64,000 nucleotides of DNA, from NCBI GenBank assembly GCA_018136815.1, contig CM030934.1:6083087-6147086 (forward strand), read 5' to 3'. The position numbers and the translations under genes are program-made. Below, piece after piece: positions 20,686 to 30,395 of the stretch (position 1 is the first letter of the stretch; every line of letters begins with the position of its first letter). This stretch comes from Isochrysis galbana. Lineage: Eukaryota; Haptophyta; Isochrysidales; Isochrysidaceae. The notes beneath the pieces are model-generated. The model did no database searches and was not told where the DNA came from. It saw only the letters and a program-made list of their open reading frames with translations.

Positions 20686-21450
20686 GGGAGGGAGGGAGTG
20701 AGAGAGAGAGAGAGGAGAAGAGGGAGGAGAGAGAGATCTGGGCTCCCTCCCCCCCCTTGGCACCGAGCTCGCGCCGTCCCCCCTTCGGAGAAGCTTGTCG
20801 CGTCCACCTTCGCCCCCGTTTGGCAATCAAGCCCTTCCCATGATCTCGGTCCGATCTCGGTTCGTCCATTGGAAGTCCCAGACTTTGGGGGGGGAGGGGG
20901 GCGGGGGGTGGGGCGGCGGGGCGGGGGGGGGGGGCGGGGGGCCGGGCAGAAGGGGCAGAACTAGGGAGGGAGAGCTCTGGGGAGATGGCGGGGCTTAGGG
21001 AGAGGGGAGAGGGAGAGGACGGGTTTTGGGGGACGGACATAAGAGAAAGAGAGGGTAGATATGTGTGTGTGTGTGGGAAGGGGGGGGGGGCAAGGTGGGG
21101 GGGGAGAGAGAGGGAGAGAGGGGGAGAGAGAGGGAGAGAGGGGGTCATTGGGGGTTGAGGCGGCTCTCCGCCTCCGTGTGTGCGGGGCGGCCGTGTGTGG
21201 GCAGGGGAGAGGGGGGGGAGAAGGGGAGAGAGGGGGAGGAGAGAGAGAGGGGGGGGGAGAGAGGGGAGAGAGAGAGGGGGGGGGGGGGGGGGGGGGAGGA
21301 GAGAGGGGGGAGGAGAGAGGAGGGGAGAGAGAGGGGAGAGAGAGGGGGGGGGGGGGGGGGGAGGAGAGAGGGGGGAGGAGAGAGAGGAGGGAGAGAGAGG
21401 AGGGAGAGAGAGGGAAGGAGAGAGAGGAGGGAGGGGTGGAGCTGGGGTGC
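19911..21450. repeat. Giant homopurine (GA/G) tract upstream of the kinase-LOV gene
   Basis: The plus strand is almost only G and A for most of 19911-20240, 20580-20740 and 20880-21440, with GA microsatellites and long G-runs, so the coding (minus) strand is CT-rich. Proline/serine-rich or Arg/Glu/Gly-rich open frames here are artefacts of composition. The tract immediately precedes the ATG at 19910 and probably holds the promoter and 5' UTR. Confidence 0.85.
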
Positions 21451-21564
21451 CCATTCCTTCTTGTTGGTTGGGGGGTCTGTCTCTCCCCTCCCCTCCCTCT
21501 CTCCCCACGGGCCGCCGCCCCACGCCCCGCCGCTAGCTCCCCGGGGGTGGTGGTGGGGTCCGCC

Positions 21565-21660
21565 CCCACCGTCCGTGATCGCGTGGCGTACACGTCCCTC
21601 GTCAAAGCACTCCCACGTCTCGTCCCTCGGGTCGAACTTGACCCGGAGCACTCGGTGAGA
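21565..21660 (-). pseudogene. Short coding-like remnant
   Basis: About 30 minus-strand codons, HRVLRVKFDPRDETWECFDE..., look like real protein, but they are flanked by a 30-base C-run and low-complexity sequence, with no start, stop or splice partner. Unrecognised. Confidence 0.2.
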
Positions 21661-21661
21661 G

Positions 21662-21691
<30 letters not shown>
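21662..21691. repeat. C30 homopolymer
   Basis: Thirty consecutive C on the plus strand; the length may be unreliable in the assembly. Confidence 0.9.
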
Positions 21692-21692
<1 letters not shown>

Positions 21693-21779
21693 CGAACAAC
21701 GGCGGGTGAAACTTCACAACATCGATGTGCCACGCTCAAAAGAACAACGGCAAAGGTGTGATCGTTGATAGTTGGGGTC

Positions 21780-21915
21780 GTCAGAAATTGTAGTCTTGTA
21801 GTCTTGTAGAGGGTCTTCTTGGCTAGCACCCCTAGCCACATACACCGGCCGAGCCATGCACCAACCGCTCACACCCCCATCGCAGGGGAGGGGCTCCGTT
21901 GCCGATGAGGCACGG
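21780..21915 (+). repeat. Repeat family C, copy 1
   Basis: Conserved core: AGGGTCTTCTTGGCTAGC, CCTAGCCACATACACCGG, GAGCCATGCACCAACCGC, ACACCCCCATCGC, GGGGCTCCGTTGCCG. Two more copies in the same orientation at 40240-40385 and 42165-42310. Confidence 0.75.
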
Positions 21916-22069
21916 TCCCTCTGCACTAGCTAAGATGCTAGGATTTAACTAGGACAACAACAACAACAATAACAAAACTCAAAACTTTGATTCTGATTCT
22001 GACACTCCCCATCGTCGCCGAAGGCCGAAGGCGAATCCCTCTTTCCCATCCGACGTAGTGACATAGTCA

Positions 22070-22120
22070 TCCGGCGGTCAAACACTATTTCAACTTCTAA
22101 GGGCTGGGGTTTATGAAAAA
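22070..22120 (-). repeat. Repeat family F, terminal fragment
   Basis: GGCGGTCAAACACTATTTCA and ACTTCTAAGGG match the family F end. Confidence 0.5.
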
Positions 22121-22259
22121 ACTGGTTGTTCTATCACATATATGATGTCATATATGATATATGATATCTCAGTATTAGTTGTTGGTTGCTCTAGACCTGA
22201 AACTGAGTGTCATATGACAAGACTAGAGAGGCTACAATTCAACTAGTTTTACTAGTACA

Positions 22260-22983
22260 AGTTCGGGCGCGGGAAATACCGGCGCTCCCAGCTCCGAGCC
22301 CCCCCCCCCGCCCCCCCAATTGTCGAGTCGAGCGGAGCCGGAGGGCTCTGAGCCACTCCGTCGCGAGCAGCACCGGCGGTTAGCGCGGCGCTTTGGCCCT
22401 CCTCCCCGCCGGGAGTCGGGTGAATGAAATCCTGGATGGGGTCGGGCATCCCCATTTGGGTGTCTGGACGGGGGACGAACGGCGAACGAAGGGCTGTGGG
22501 GCGGTGAGGCGATCCTAGCGGCCCTAGAGTGATGGGTTGTAAGAGATTGTTAGACCTACAAAGAACTCTTCCCTCAGGGAGGGAGCCTAGACTGCTTGAG
22601 TGCAGCGACGCGGCGAACAACGACGGACAACGAACCTGAGAACTGAGAACAACAAGATACACCGACTCACGAACACACCGGAATCATTCACCCAAACCAA
22701 GCAAATTATCAAGCAACCGCGACCCCAAATCACCGATAACCCAAACACGTCGCGAGAGACGGAGAGAGAGAGAGCGAGAGAGAGAGAGACTCCGCAGCGA
22801 CGGCCGGAGCGTGTCTCCCTTGTAACTTCCCACGTAGCGGAGACGAGTCCGAAGGGGAGCGTCATGTCGCGCGACCGCGGCGATCACTTCGGATATAATA
22901 GATCGCAACGAGATATCTTCACGACGGAAGAAATCTTGCCGTTGAGCGTGAACCTTCTAGATGCTTCTAACGAACAACCCTGA
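22260..22983 (+). mobile_element. Probable LINE 5' region (family G-like) with short ORF
   Basis: 22340-22500 resembles repeat family G (CACCGGCGGTTAGCGCGGCG, then a GGACGGGGGACGAACGG-type block). In the copy at 62728-63042, family G lies about 650 bases upstream of a LINE reverse transcriptase. A frame from about 22600 to 22983 ends MSRDRGDHFGYNRSQRDIF...LLDASNEQP-stop and may be the start of ORF1. The LINE 3' fragment follows 120 bases later, so this looks like an internally deleted element. Inferred from order alone. Confidence 0.4.
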
Positions 22984-23099
22984 GTAGCAACCAAGGGAAG
23001 AAACACCAAAGGGGCCAAGGCTTGCATGTAGCTTGCATCAAGGGGAAAGATTCCCTCACCTAAGAAGCGAACCTACACACAAATGTCAAGGCGCTAACT

Positions 23100-23816
23100 A
23101 AAGCTTTCCTCGCAATGAGGAGAACGAAGAAACAGAAATCCACGTCGAGATGGGAAAAGAGACTGCCGGTCCTCTCGGGGAAGTGGAAACGAGTATCGCA
23201 ACTATACAAGTACAACTTTCTAACCCCAAGGGATTCGTATTTGCACTTTAAACACATCCTACATAGGAGAATAGCGACGGCGAGCCGGTTCGCTGACGAT
23301 CCGACGTGCCGCTTTTGCTTTTGAGGTATGGCCCCCGAAAGTTCCACCCATCTAGCCATGTGCATCGCGACGGAGCCCATCTTCGAATTCATAGAAGGAC
23401 TTCTAGGGATTGATCTTAGGCCGGGCTCAGAAGTAGCCCAACGTCTTTTTTGCTACCAGCTAGGTAGACAGGCCCCACCCCTCCTCGGGATACCTAGGTA
23501 TCCTGGCGTGGAGATATATCTTAACAGACTTTTACAGAACATTCAGTACGACAACGCGGACGGTAGGTCCGTTAGGTCGATCTTGAGAGCGATCCTTGCG
23601 AGATACCACCTATTAGTGACGGCGAAGGTCGGTTTCATTCAAAGGCTGAAAAAACAACGGGAGAATATGGGGCTACACGCCCCGAGCAACAAACATATCA
23701 GGAATATGATAAGTCCTCTTTACATGGTAGACAAAGACTTCAACCTAGAAACATCGGAAGACCTCCTGCAGGCGGCGAGAAGTTTGGACATACGAAACAT
23801 CTCCCAGGATAGCTAG
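23100..23816 (+). mobile_element. LINE ORF2 C-terminal fragment with CX2C-HX4C knuckle
   Basis: Open reading in one frame from about 23115 to 23816, interrupted by a single TGA at 23322. Translation: WEKRLPVLSGKWKRVSQLYK, LHFKHILHRRIATASRFADD, CRFC...THLAMC (the LINE C-terminal zinc knuckle), then about 140 residues ending DIRNISQDS. The same region at 13981-14372 is more decayed. Reverse transcriptase and endonuclease are absent. A LINE-like RT segment of possibly the same family begins at 63701. Confidence 0.75.
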
Positions 23817-24122
23817 GCCTCTTTAGTAGGAACTTCAGCTGATGCCAAGAAAGATCTTACGATGCATAAGGGAAGAAAATGCGAGCATAAGTTAGCCACA
23901 TCTCCCGAAGCAGCGCGCGCGGCCTCCCCGGAACCAGCTTCTCCGCTAAAGAGAATACTGGGGAAGGGGGAGGGGGTTGATAGGGGTTGAGGTTGGGTAG
24001 TAGGGAGGTTCACTAGCACTCTGCCCCACAACGCACATGTAGCGGGAATTTTTAAGAAGATTTTTTTCCCCAAGCGTAAGCTACCTTGCATCCCGAGTCG
24101 GACGGGGCGATGGCGCTCCGCC

Positions 24123-27100
24123 CTACAGCGACGCAGTCTCTCGCCTACCTGCTGAGAACTTGCCGTCGGAGTCGGGAGGCATCGCCAGCCTTCTGGCGAC
24201 GTATACGGGTCCCGTTGCCACTCGCCCCAACCTGCCTTCCTCAAACACCCAGCGCACATCGATGCCCGTCGAGGTGAGCGCGCGAATCCACGCGCCAAAA
24301 ACCACCTCCGCCGGAGCGCGCAGAGTGAGGAGCGTCCCGTCGCCGGGAGCAATAGCGAGCTGTCGAAGCGTCGCATCAATGCGCACCTCGACCTGGGATT
24401 GGGTCAGATCAACGCACGCCGTAGGCTTGAGCTCGGGGGGGCGTTCGTAGAACAGGACCTCCGCCTGGCCGAGCGCCACCCACCTCGCCTTCCAGGAAGA
24501 CCCACGGCGAGCGCTGCCGACGATGCCGTCGCGCCGCTGCATGGTGGCTACGCGCGTGGCGCCAAAGTAGGCAAGCAGCGATCCTGCGCCGCCGGTCTCA
24601 TCTTCGGCAGGCGTGGGCGGCCGCCTAATCTCAGTTGCTCCCTCGGCGCTCTGCTCCTCGGGTTCGGAGGTGCTCGCTTGGAGGCGAGTATACCGTGTGA
24701 GCGAGGAAGGGCCGCGAGGGCGGGGCTGGGAGGCGGATGCCCCGACAGCTGCGACTGGCGGTACGCTGTCGCGCCCGAGCGACGGGCGGGCGGTGGGGGC
24801 GAGCATTGCGTGAACGAGGCCGGTGACCTTGCCCTCAGGGCCTGGGCAAGGCACAACAATCAGCCTAAGGCGCACGCGGCGCGCCGAGCTGGGCTGGGGT
24901 CTGTGGCGAGCGCCCCCAACCCTGCCCATCGCGTCGATGGGCAAAGCGACCCTTGGATGGGTGCCCTCCGCAGCGATGGGCCTGGTCTCGTCAGCCGTGC
25001 TTTTGGCGCCTCGAGACAGAAACCAGCTAGGGGCGAGCAAACCGCTCGCCATAGCGCTCCCTGAGGATGCGTTGGCCGCACTCACCCTTGAAGATGCGGC
25101 CGCCTCGTCGCCTACCACCATGCTTTCTACGCTCCCCCCTGAGCTCATCCCCGGGTTCTCGAGCGGACTCGCTCGCCACGAAACTGCCGCCGCGCGCGCT
25201 GCTTTGGCGATCGTCTCGACGATGGCTCGGACCCACAGGCCCGCCTCGGCAGGGTCCGCTGCGGCCATCTCCACCGCCTTGCCGTCGCGCGACTGAATAA
25301 CAATGCGGGCCGACGCCGGCAGCTGCCCGAGCGTGCCAGCCGCTGATGTGCCGCGGCTCGCGGCCGTGGCCAGCGGGTTGGAAACGGTGGCGCCGCGCAA
25401 ATCGACCTTGGAGACGGGGAGGATGGCGGCACGCTGACCGTCGGCGTAGACGTACAGTCGGCGGTCCTGGATCAGCGCAACGACGGGCGAGAAGGTGCCC
25501 GTCACGCTCGACCGCAGTGTGAGACATCCGAGTGCCTCGAGCGGCATGTGCACGTCAGGCATGAAGGGGGGCTCGAACAATGGGGGCGGATTCAGGAAGA
25601 TGGGGGTGAGCGGCGGCGCACACGGGGCAGGCGCCTCGGATGGCACCCCTTCGGGTACCCCCTCAGGGCTTGTGCCCTCAACGACGGCCAAGTTGGCGGT
25701 TGCGGCGGCGGCCTTCTCTCGCGCCGTGATGTCTGCGGCAAACGGTGCGAGCAGCTGCGAGAGGACGAATAGCGCAAGGTCCTCGGAAGTCCAGTAGGCG
25801 GAGTGCGCCGACAGCGCGGCGAGATTCTCCGAGATCCACGCGCGGGACGCGGCGAGCTGCATGTCGGTCTCAGTCCGCCGGTCGTTGTCGCACAGCCACG
25901 CCAGCACCTCGGCACGCGAGGCGGTCAGCGGGAGCGCCTTGGAGGCGGGCGGCAGCAGCCGGGAACGTGGGACGCGAGTATGGGCGGTCACCCAAGAACG
26001 CTCGCCAGCGGTCGCGACGAGAGGCCCCTCGTGCGTGGGCGGCGGGAGCAGCGGCTCCACCTTCCAGGAGACGGGGTCTGCGCGTGACCATATGTTGAAG
26101 AAGGCAGCGCACCGCGGCCGCAGCACTGGATCGCCACCTGAGTGTAGGGCGGGCGCGGAGGTTGGAACGGATAGACAGTCGGACGGAATGCGAGGCAGCG
26201 AAGGCGCACGCCGGATGTGGCGGGTGAGCGGTGGGAGCCGGCGCACCCGTTTTGCGTTGGTCTCTCCGCCTCGAGACGAGAAACATGGCGGCGGGGGAGC
26301 CGCAGCTGAAGAAGCAGTCCACTGAGAAGGGCAGCGTCGGATAGGCGATGCCGCGTACCGCGCGACCTCCCTGCGGCGCGGGGCAGGAGGTTGGCGTCGG
26401 AGCGTGCCCGAAGGCGCGGTGGCACGCCACTGCGGGCAACAGAGGGAAACAAGCGCTGCCACGCCGTTGCCGGCCAGACTGCCGAGGCGGATGAACAGCG
26501 CCACACCAGCGCAAGCAACTCGTAGATGATAACCGACCCGAAGGAATGCGCCAGGATGGAGACGCCGCCGCGGAAGCCCGGATGGTCTGCCATAAAGGCT
26601 TCGTACTTGGCGCTCAGCTGCGCGGCGACGCTGTTGATCAGTTTCTGACAGCGGGACCTGTACATCAATGCCGGCGGGGGAGGGGTGGGGGCCGGGGATC
26701 AGGGCGCCATGCGCGCGTGGGAGGGCAGGGTGGCTAGCCGCCCGCCGTGTGCGACGGCCTCGCCTGCTCATGTAGTAGATGATGTCCATCACATTTTCGC
26801 GGAGGAATGAGCGCATATCGACCACGCCCTGCGGCATGCACGCATGCAGCAGCTGCTCATCCTCTGCATCAGAGTCGTCGCCGTCGGATGCACCACCGGG
26901 ACCGCCGCTCGCAGCCGCAGCAGCGTCGGCTGGGGCGCTCGGCAGCGAGCCCTCGGCCCCAGCTTCAGCCGGTGGCGGTGGCATCACATCGTCGCCCTCC
27001 CGCCCGCCAGAGGCGACGGCGGCGGATGCGGCCTTGGCTGCAGCCGCAGCCTCGTGGAAGCCGCGAAGGTGCGAGTGCCACTCAACGGAGTGGCACTCGA

Positions 27101-27854
27101 TCTGTGCGTTCAGCCCGCGCAGTCGAGTCTTGAGCTGCGCCTCTAGCAGCTCGCGGAACTCTTTGTTCCCCCCCGTACCTCCATCGGGCACTCCGTCCCA
27201 CGAAAGGCCAAGGCCCTCGAGGAAGTCGTCGTGCCGCCCAATCCCATGCACCAGGAAGAGCAGGTGCTTCTCGCTCACAGCTGGCGGGCAAGCGGGCCCG
27301 CCCGAGGGCGGCGGGTCAACGATCCCGACGACGGGCCGTACGCCCCTCCCCATGTCTGACGCGGGCGGGCCCTCGTGCGCCCTCGACCGGCCATTGCAGC
27401 CTGTCGACTCGGACCACCCGCCCGCCGCCCGCACGCGCCGGCTGGCCCCATTGGCCCTCTCCTCTGCCGCATTGAGCGGGGCGTGCGCAGCTGGTGGGTG
27501 AGTGGTGGTCCATGGCGTGCTCCACCCTGCCGCCAGCGACAGGCGGGAGGAGGCAGCGATCTGCTCGGGCTCGTCTCTCTCGTCCGTCTCTGCCCGCCCA
27601 CTTCCGACGATCGCCGCTCCCTGGGGCGCCCTCCGCGGTGGGCCGCAATGGCCACGGTCCGCGAGAGAAGGAGCGAGGAGGCTAGGAGTGCAGCCAGGGA
27701 TGGGGCCAGGGCTTGGGCGGCCGGGCGGGTGCGGCGTGAGCTTGCGCTGCAGCTGCCTGCGCAGCGCGCGGAGGAGCGTGGCCGTGGTGTCTGGCCGTGA
27801 GGAGTCGAGCGCGAGGGCCTGGATGTATGCGAGCTCGAGAGTGATGGAGTCCAT
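24123..27854 (-). CDS. DDHD-family phospholipase with two C-terminal PH-like domains
   Basis: Likely phosphatidic-acid-type phospholipase A1 acting on ER/Golgi membranes. Exons 27854-26764, 26657-26507, 26370-26247 and 26137-24123 join in consistent phases; 1126 residues. Residues 196-210 (HLLFLVHGIGRHDD) are the hydrolase entry motif. AHSFGS places the nucleophile at Ser402. FFSCGSPAAMFL and FFNIWSRADPVSWKVEPLL (from about residue 468) are DDHD-domain hallmarks. A PH-like fold follows at about 653-770 and another (SSWKARWVALGQAEVLFY...) at about 990-1088. Intron 1 has a GC donor (AGCAG|GCGAGG). Residues 40-190 are Pro/Arg-rich and may be an unspliced intron ending at CCCGCCAG (near 27282), so the N-terminus is less sure. 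The ATG follows a CT-rich tract. Confidence 0.85.
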   Translation of the reverse strand: MDSITLELAYIQALALDSSRPDTTATLLRALRRQLQRKLTPHPPGRPSPGPIPGCTPSLLAPSLADRGHCGPPRRAPQGAAIVGSGRAETDERDEPEQIAASSRLSLAAGWSTPWTTTHPPAAHAPLNAAEERANGASRRVRAAGGWSESTGCNGRSRAHEGPPASDMGRGVRPVVGIVDPPPSGGPACPPAVSEKHLLFLVHGIGRHDDFLEGLGLSWDGVPDGGTGGNKEFRELLEAQLKTRLRGLNAQIECHSVEWHSHLRGFHEAAAAAKAASAAVASGGREGDDVMPPPPAEAGAEGSLPSAPADAAAAASGGPGGASDGDDSDAEDEQLLHACMPQGVVDMRSFLRENVMDIIYYMSRRGRRTRRAASHPALPRAHGALIPGPHPSPAGIDVQVPLSETDQQRRRAAERQVRSLYGRPSGLPRRRLHPGAFLRVGYHLRVACAGVALFIRLGSLAGNGVAALVSLCCPQWRATAPSGTLRRQPPAPRRREVARYAASPIRRCPSQWTASSAAAPPPPCFSSRGGETNAKRVRRLPPLTRHIRRAPSLPRIPSDCLSVPTSAPALHSGGDPVLRPRCAAFFNIWSRADPVSWKVEPLLPPPTHEGPLVATAGERSWVTAHTRVPRSRLLPPASKALPLTASRAEVLAWLCDNDRRTETDMQLAASRAWISENLAALSAHSAYWTSEDLALFVLSQLLAPFAADITAREKAAAATANLAVVEGTSPEGVPEGVPSEAPAPCAPPLTPIFLNPPPLFEPPFMPDVHMPLEALGCLTLRSSVTGTFSPVVALIQDRRLYVYADGQRAAILPVSKVDLRGATVSNPLATAASRGTSAAGTLGQLPASARIVIQSRDGKAVEMAAADPAEAGLWVRAIVETIAKAARAAAVSWRASPLENPGMSSGGSVESMVVGDEAAASSRVSAANASSGSAMASGLLAPSWFLSRGAKSTADETRPIAAEGTHPRVALPIDAMGRVGGARHRPQPSSARRVRLRLIVVPCPGPEGKVTGLVHAMLAPTARPSLGRDSVPPVAAVGASASQPRPRGPSSLTRYTRLQASTSEPEEQSAEGATEIRRPPTPAEDETGGAGSLLAYFGATRVATMQRRDGIVGSARRGSSWKARWVALGQAEVLFYERPPELKPTACVDLTQSQVEVRIDATLRQLAIAPGDGTLLTLRAPAEVVFGAWIRALTSTGIDVRWVFEEGRLGRVATGPVYVARRLAMPPDSDGKFSAGRRETASL

Positions 27855-27859
27855 CCCCC

Positions 27860-28230
27860 GCGGGGGGCGGGGGCCGGGGGGGGGGGGGGGGGGGGGGGCG
27901 GAAGGGGGAGCGAGGGCGGGGGGGAAAGGAGAGGGGAAAGAAAATGTGAAGAAAGGGGGGCGGGAGAGGGGAAAAGGAGGGAAGAGAGGGGGGGGGGAGA
28001 GTGGAAGGGGGCGGAAAGGGGGCGAGGAGAGAGAGAGAGCGAGGAGCCGAGCGATGGCGGCCGCGAGAGGGCAGACGAGAGAGAGAAGAGAAGCGCCGAG
28101 AGAGAGAGAAGAGTGGAGGCGGCGGGCGGGGCGGGAGAAGGAGGGGAGAGGAGGAGGAGAAGAGAGAGAGAGTAGTAGGAGGAGGAGAAAGGGAGAGGAG
28201 GAGGGAAGAGACGGGGGTGGGGGGGGGGAG
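27860..28230. repeat. Homopurine (GA/G) tract upstream of the DDHD gene
   Basis: About 370 bases almost entirely G/A on the plus strand, pyrimidine on the coding strand, ending a few bases before the ATG at 27854. Confidence 0.85.
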
Positions 28231-28379
28231 GGGATTCACCGTGCGTGACGTTCACAAGAGATGGAGAGGAGTATTGTAGTAAAGTACACGACTCGCGGAT
28301 GCAGGAGAAGTCTAAGAACGTGAACAGGGAGGTGTGAAGAACCCTCCTAAATAATACTCCTACAAGTCCGTGAGTAAAC

Positions 28380-28515
28380 AAATTCGGGGGGAGGGGCCCT
28401 GCAGCCCTGCATGCCAAGAGGCAGCGCAGGGGGGGGGGGTGGTTCTCGCCCTCCATGAGGGGAGTCGAGAGAGTGGGGGGGGGCGCGAGGCCCCCCTCCA
28501 TGGCGACCAAGACCA
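28380..28515 (+). repeat. Repeat family A variant
   Basis: Keeps the family layout (CCCTGCATGCCAAGAGGC, TGGTTCTCGCCCTCCATGA, then GGCGCGAGGCCCCCCTCC) but ends in a different AT-rich tail. Confidence 0.55.
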
Positions 28516-28659
28516 ATCATAAGATTAAGATTAGTCGTTGATTGCTTCGTGCTTCGTCGTGCTTCGTGTAGCGTGCGTTTCGGAGGAGCCAACTTGCGGA
28601 TTTGCTCGCGGTTGAGGCGTGCCTGGCGCTCTTCTTCGCACTCGCAAATGCGTAAGGGG

Positions 28660-28780
28660 GGCTGGAAGGCTAGCGCGTAGCCCTTATGGCTTATGGCTCA
28701 TGGTCATGGCATAAGCATAAGCTTATGGTATCCTTTGCAACCTTTTGCCTTTTGCCTTTTGGCTTTTGGGCCGGCGTGCT
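28660..28780. repeat. Short simple repeats (CTTATGG and CCTTTTG units)
   Basis: Clusters of GGCTTATGG/GGCATAAGC and then CCTTTTGCCTTTTGG. Confidence 0.6.
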
Positions 28781-28816
28781 GAGCAGTGCTGAATGTTCAT
28801 CTTTTTAATTTCTCCG

Positions 28817-29130
28817 CTCTCCGCCCAACTGTCGGAGCGAACCTCGTTTCCTCATTGGAAACGAGCCGCGGAGGCGCACCGGCGGCTAGCGCGGCGCACG
28901 GCTCACTCGGGGAGCCCGGGACGGGCTCATCGGGGGAACGGGGAGGGCAAATGACGGGCATGTGAAATGGACGGGGAAGCGGCACGGAACGCAAATCGGA
29001 GTGACGGGGGACGTAGGGAAGGGCGCGGCGAGCAGATACCGCTTGATTGAGACTCGTAGGGACTCGTAGACTCGAAAGGATGACTCGGAAGACTCAGGGC
29101 TTGGGGGTACTCAGGGGGCTGCAGGTCACC
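28817..29130 (+). repeat. Repeat family G, copy 1
   Basis: About 310 bases, roughly 90% identical by eye to 62728-63042. Both start TGTCGGAGCGAA, carry AAACGAGCCGCGGAGGCGCA and GACGGGCATGTGAAATGGAC, and end GGGGGCTGCAGGTCACCAAC. The other copy precedes a LINE reverse transcriptase, so this is probably a LINE 5' UTR fragment. Confidence 0.8.
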
Positions 29131-29161
29131 AACAGGCACTACACCCAGCTCCCACGTTCAC

Positions 29162-29265
29162 ATCTCAACAAGTTGACCTCTCAACATGTTGACCTCTCAA
29201 CATGTTGACCTCTCAACATGTTGACCTCTCAACAAGTTGACCTCTCTACAAGTTGACCTTCCTCC
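29162..29265. repeat. 16-bp minisatellite TTGACCTCTCAACATG
   Basis: About six copies with small changes (AACAAG or TACAAG for AACATG). The unit junction CAACATGTTG is palindromic. Confidence 0.85.
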
Positions 29266-29959
29266 ACGTGCCCAATGCACATCCATTGGGAGCCGGGCCG
29301 CCGCCACCGCTGGAATGTGGGCGCTGGCTGCGCAGCGAGGCGCCGGCGCCCAGGGTGACACGGGTGCCTGGCCGGCTGGGCAGCCTCCGCATCGTCTACG
29401 AGCGAGCCCGCATCCATTATGCCGTCGGCCGCCGCCGCCGTTCTCTTTCTGGGGCCATAAGTACAAATATGAACATGGTCTTTTATTTATAAATCGAGAT
29501 CGCTGTCAGAGGGGAGGGGCAAAAACCTTTTGCTTCGAAGCAGGCTTTGAGAATGAAGCCTCGGTCTCCGGGAGAGTCTAAGAGAGTGGGACCAAAGCAA
29601 GCCATACGCACCTTCAACATTAACAGGATCAGAATTCTTCACCCTGTATTTTCAACCCGACCTTCTCGAAAGCGCGCTCCGCGAACGCAATCTCGCAGCG
29701 TTGGAAATTATGGTGGGAGAGGAAAATCATAAACCTGGTGTGTTGTGAGTGGCTAGGACCTCTCCTCACGATACCCAACCATATGGGCATAGAAACCATG
29801 GCCATAATATCAAAGACTGCTAAGAAGTAAAAGGTTTTCTGCAAACCCCGGGGGCTTTACCGTGTAGTCAGCCGTTTGCTTACGCAAACGGGTCCCATTT
29901 CTTACCGCACTCCATCGGGGGGGGTGCAAAACCCCCCTCTCCCTCTCTCCATTCTCCTT
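29266..29959. other. Intergenic, nothing recognised
   Basis: Two weak open frames (29237-29581 and 29629-29844) lack support. No known repeat family. Confidence 0.4.
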
Positions 29960-30395
29960 TCTCCTCCTCCTGTGTCCCTGCGGCGCGTCGCCATGCGGCG
30001 CGCCACGGCCTGCTCTCAGAGGTCCTTTGGGGGCTCCCAGAGGGCCAGCTAGGGCAGCTCAGGGGGCAGTGGAGGCTGGGGCTCAGCCCCTGGCCCCCCC
30101 TGCCTCTCCCACGCTTGCCTCGCTGGCCATGGGAGCCGCCCAGAGGCATCTGTCTACCTGGCGACCAGGGAAGGGGGGGGGGTCAGCTCGAGGGCAGGCC
30201 CACGCAGGGCGTGGGAGTGCGAATCACGGCCCGCGCCCACTAGGGGTCTGGGCCAGTGTGGTGATTGCCCAGCCCCTGCCAAAGGGCAGGGGCTGTGGTT
30301 GATTGTGCGATTGTGCGGTCCCACCCCTGGGGGTGTCCGCGATGGAGAGAGGGGGGCGCGAGGCCCCCATTGACATTGACCCCTACTCATAAAAG
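29960..30395 (+). repeat. Repeat family A variant (A2), long
   Basis: Resembles the long family A copy in its CCCAGAGGGCCAGC and GGCAGTGGAGGCTGGGGC segments. It ends GGCGCGAGGCCCCCATTGA, then CCCCTACTCATAAAAGTAGG. The same ending in reverse flanks the TIR element at 51507. Confidence 0.55.

Noticed and set aside
20068-21605. Long Pro/Ser/Leu-rich and Arg/Glu/Gly-rich open frames
   Set aside because: They follow directly from CT/GA low-complexity DNA and appear on both strands in several frames; no domain or splice support.
24399-25296. Plus-strand frames of 150-220 codons across the DDHD gene
   Set aside because: Shadows of high-GC codons opposite the DDHD/PH exons.
29162-29265. CRISPR-like spaced repeats
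   Set aside because: A head-to-tail 16-bp minisatellite without spacers, in a eukaryotic genome.
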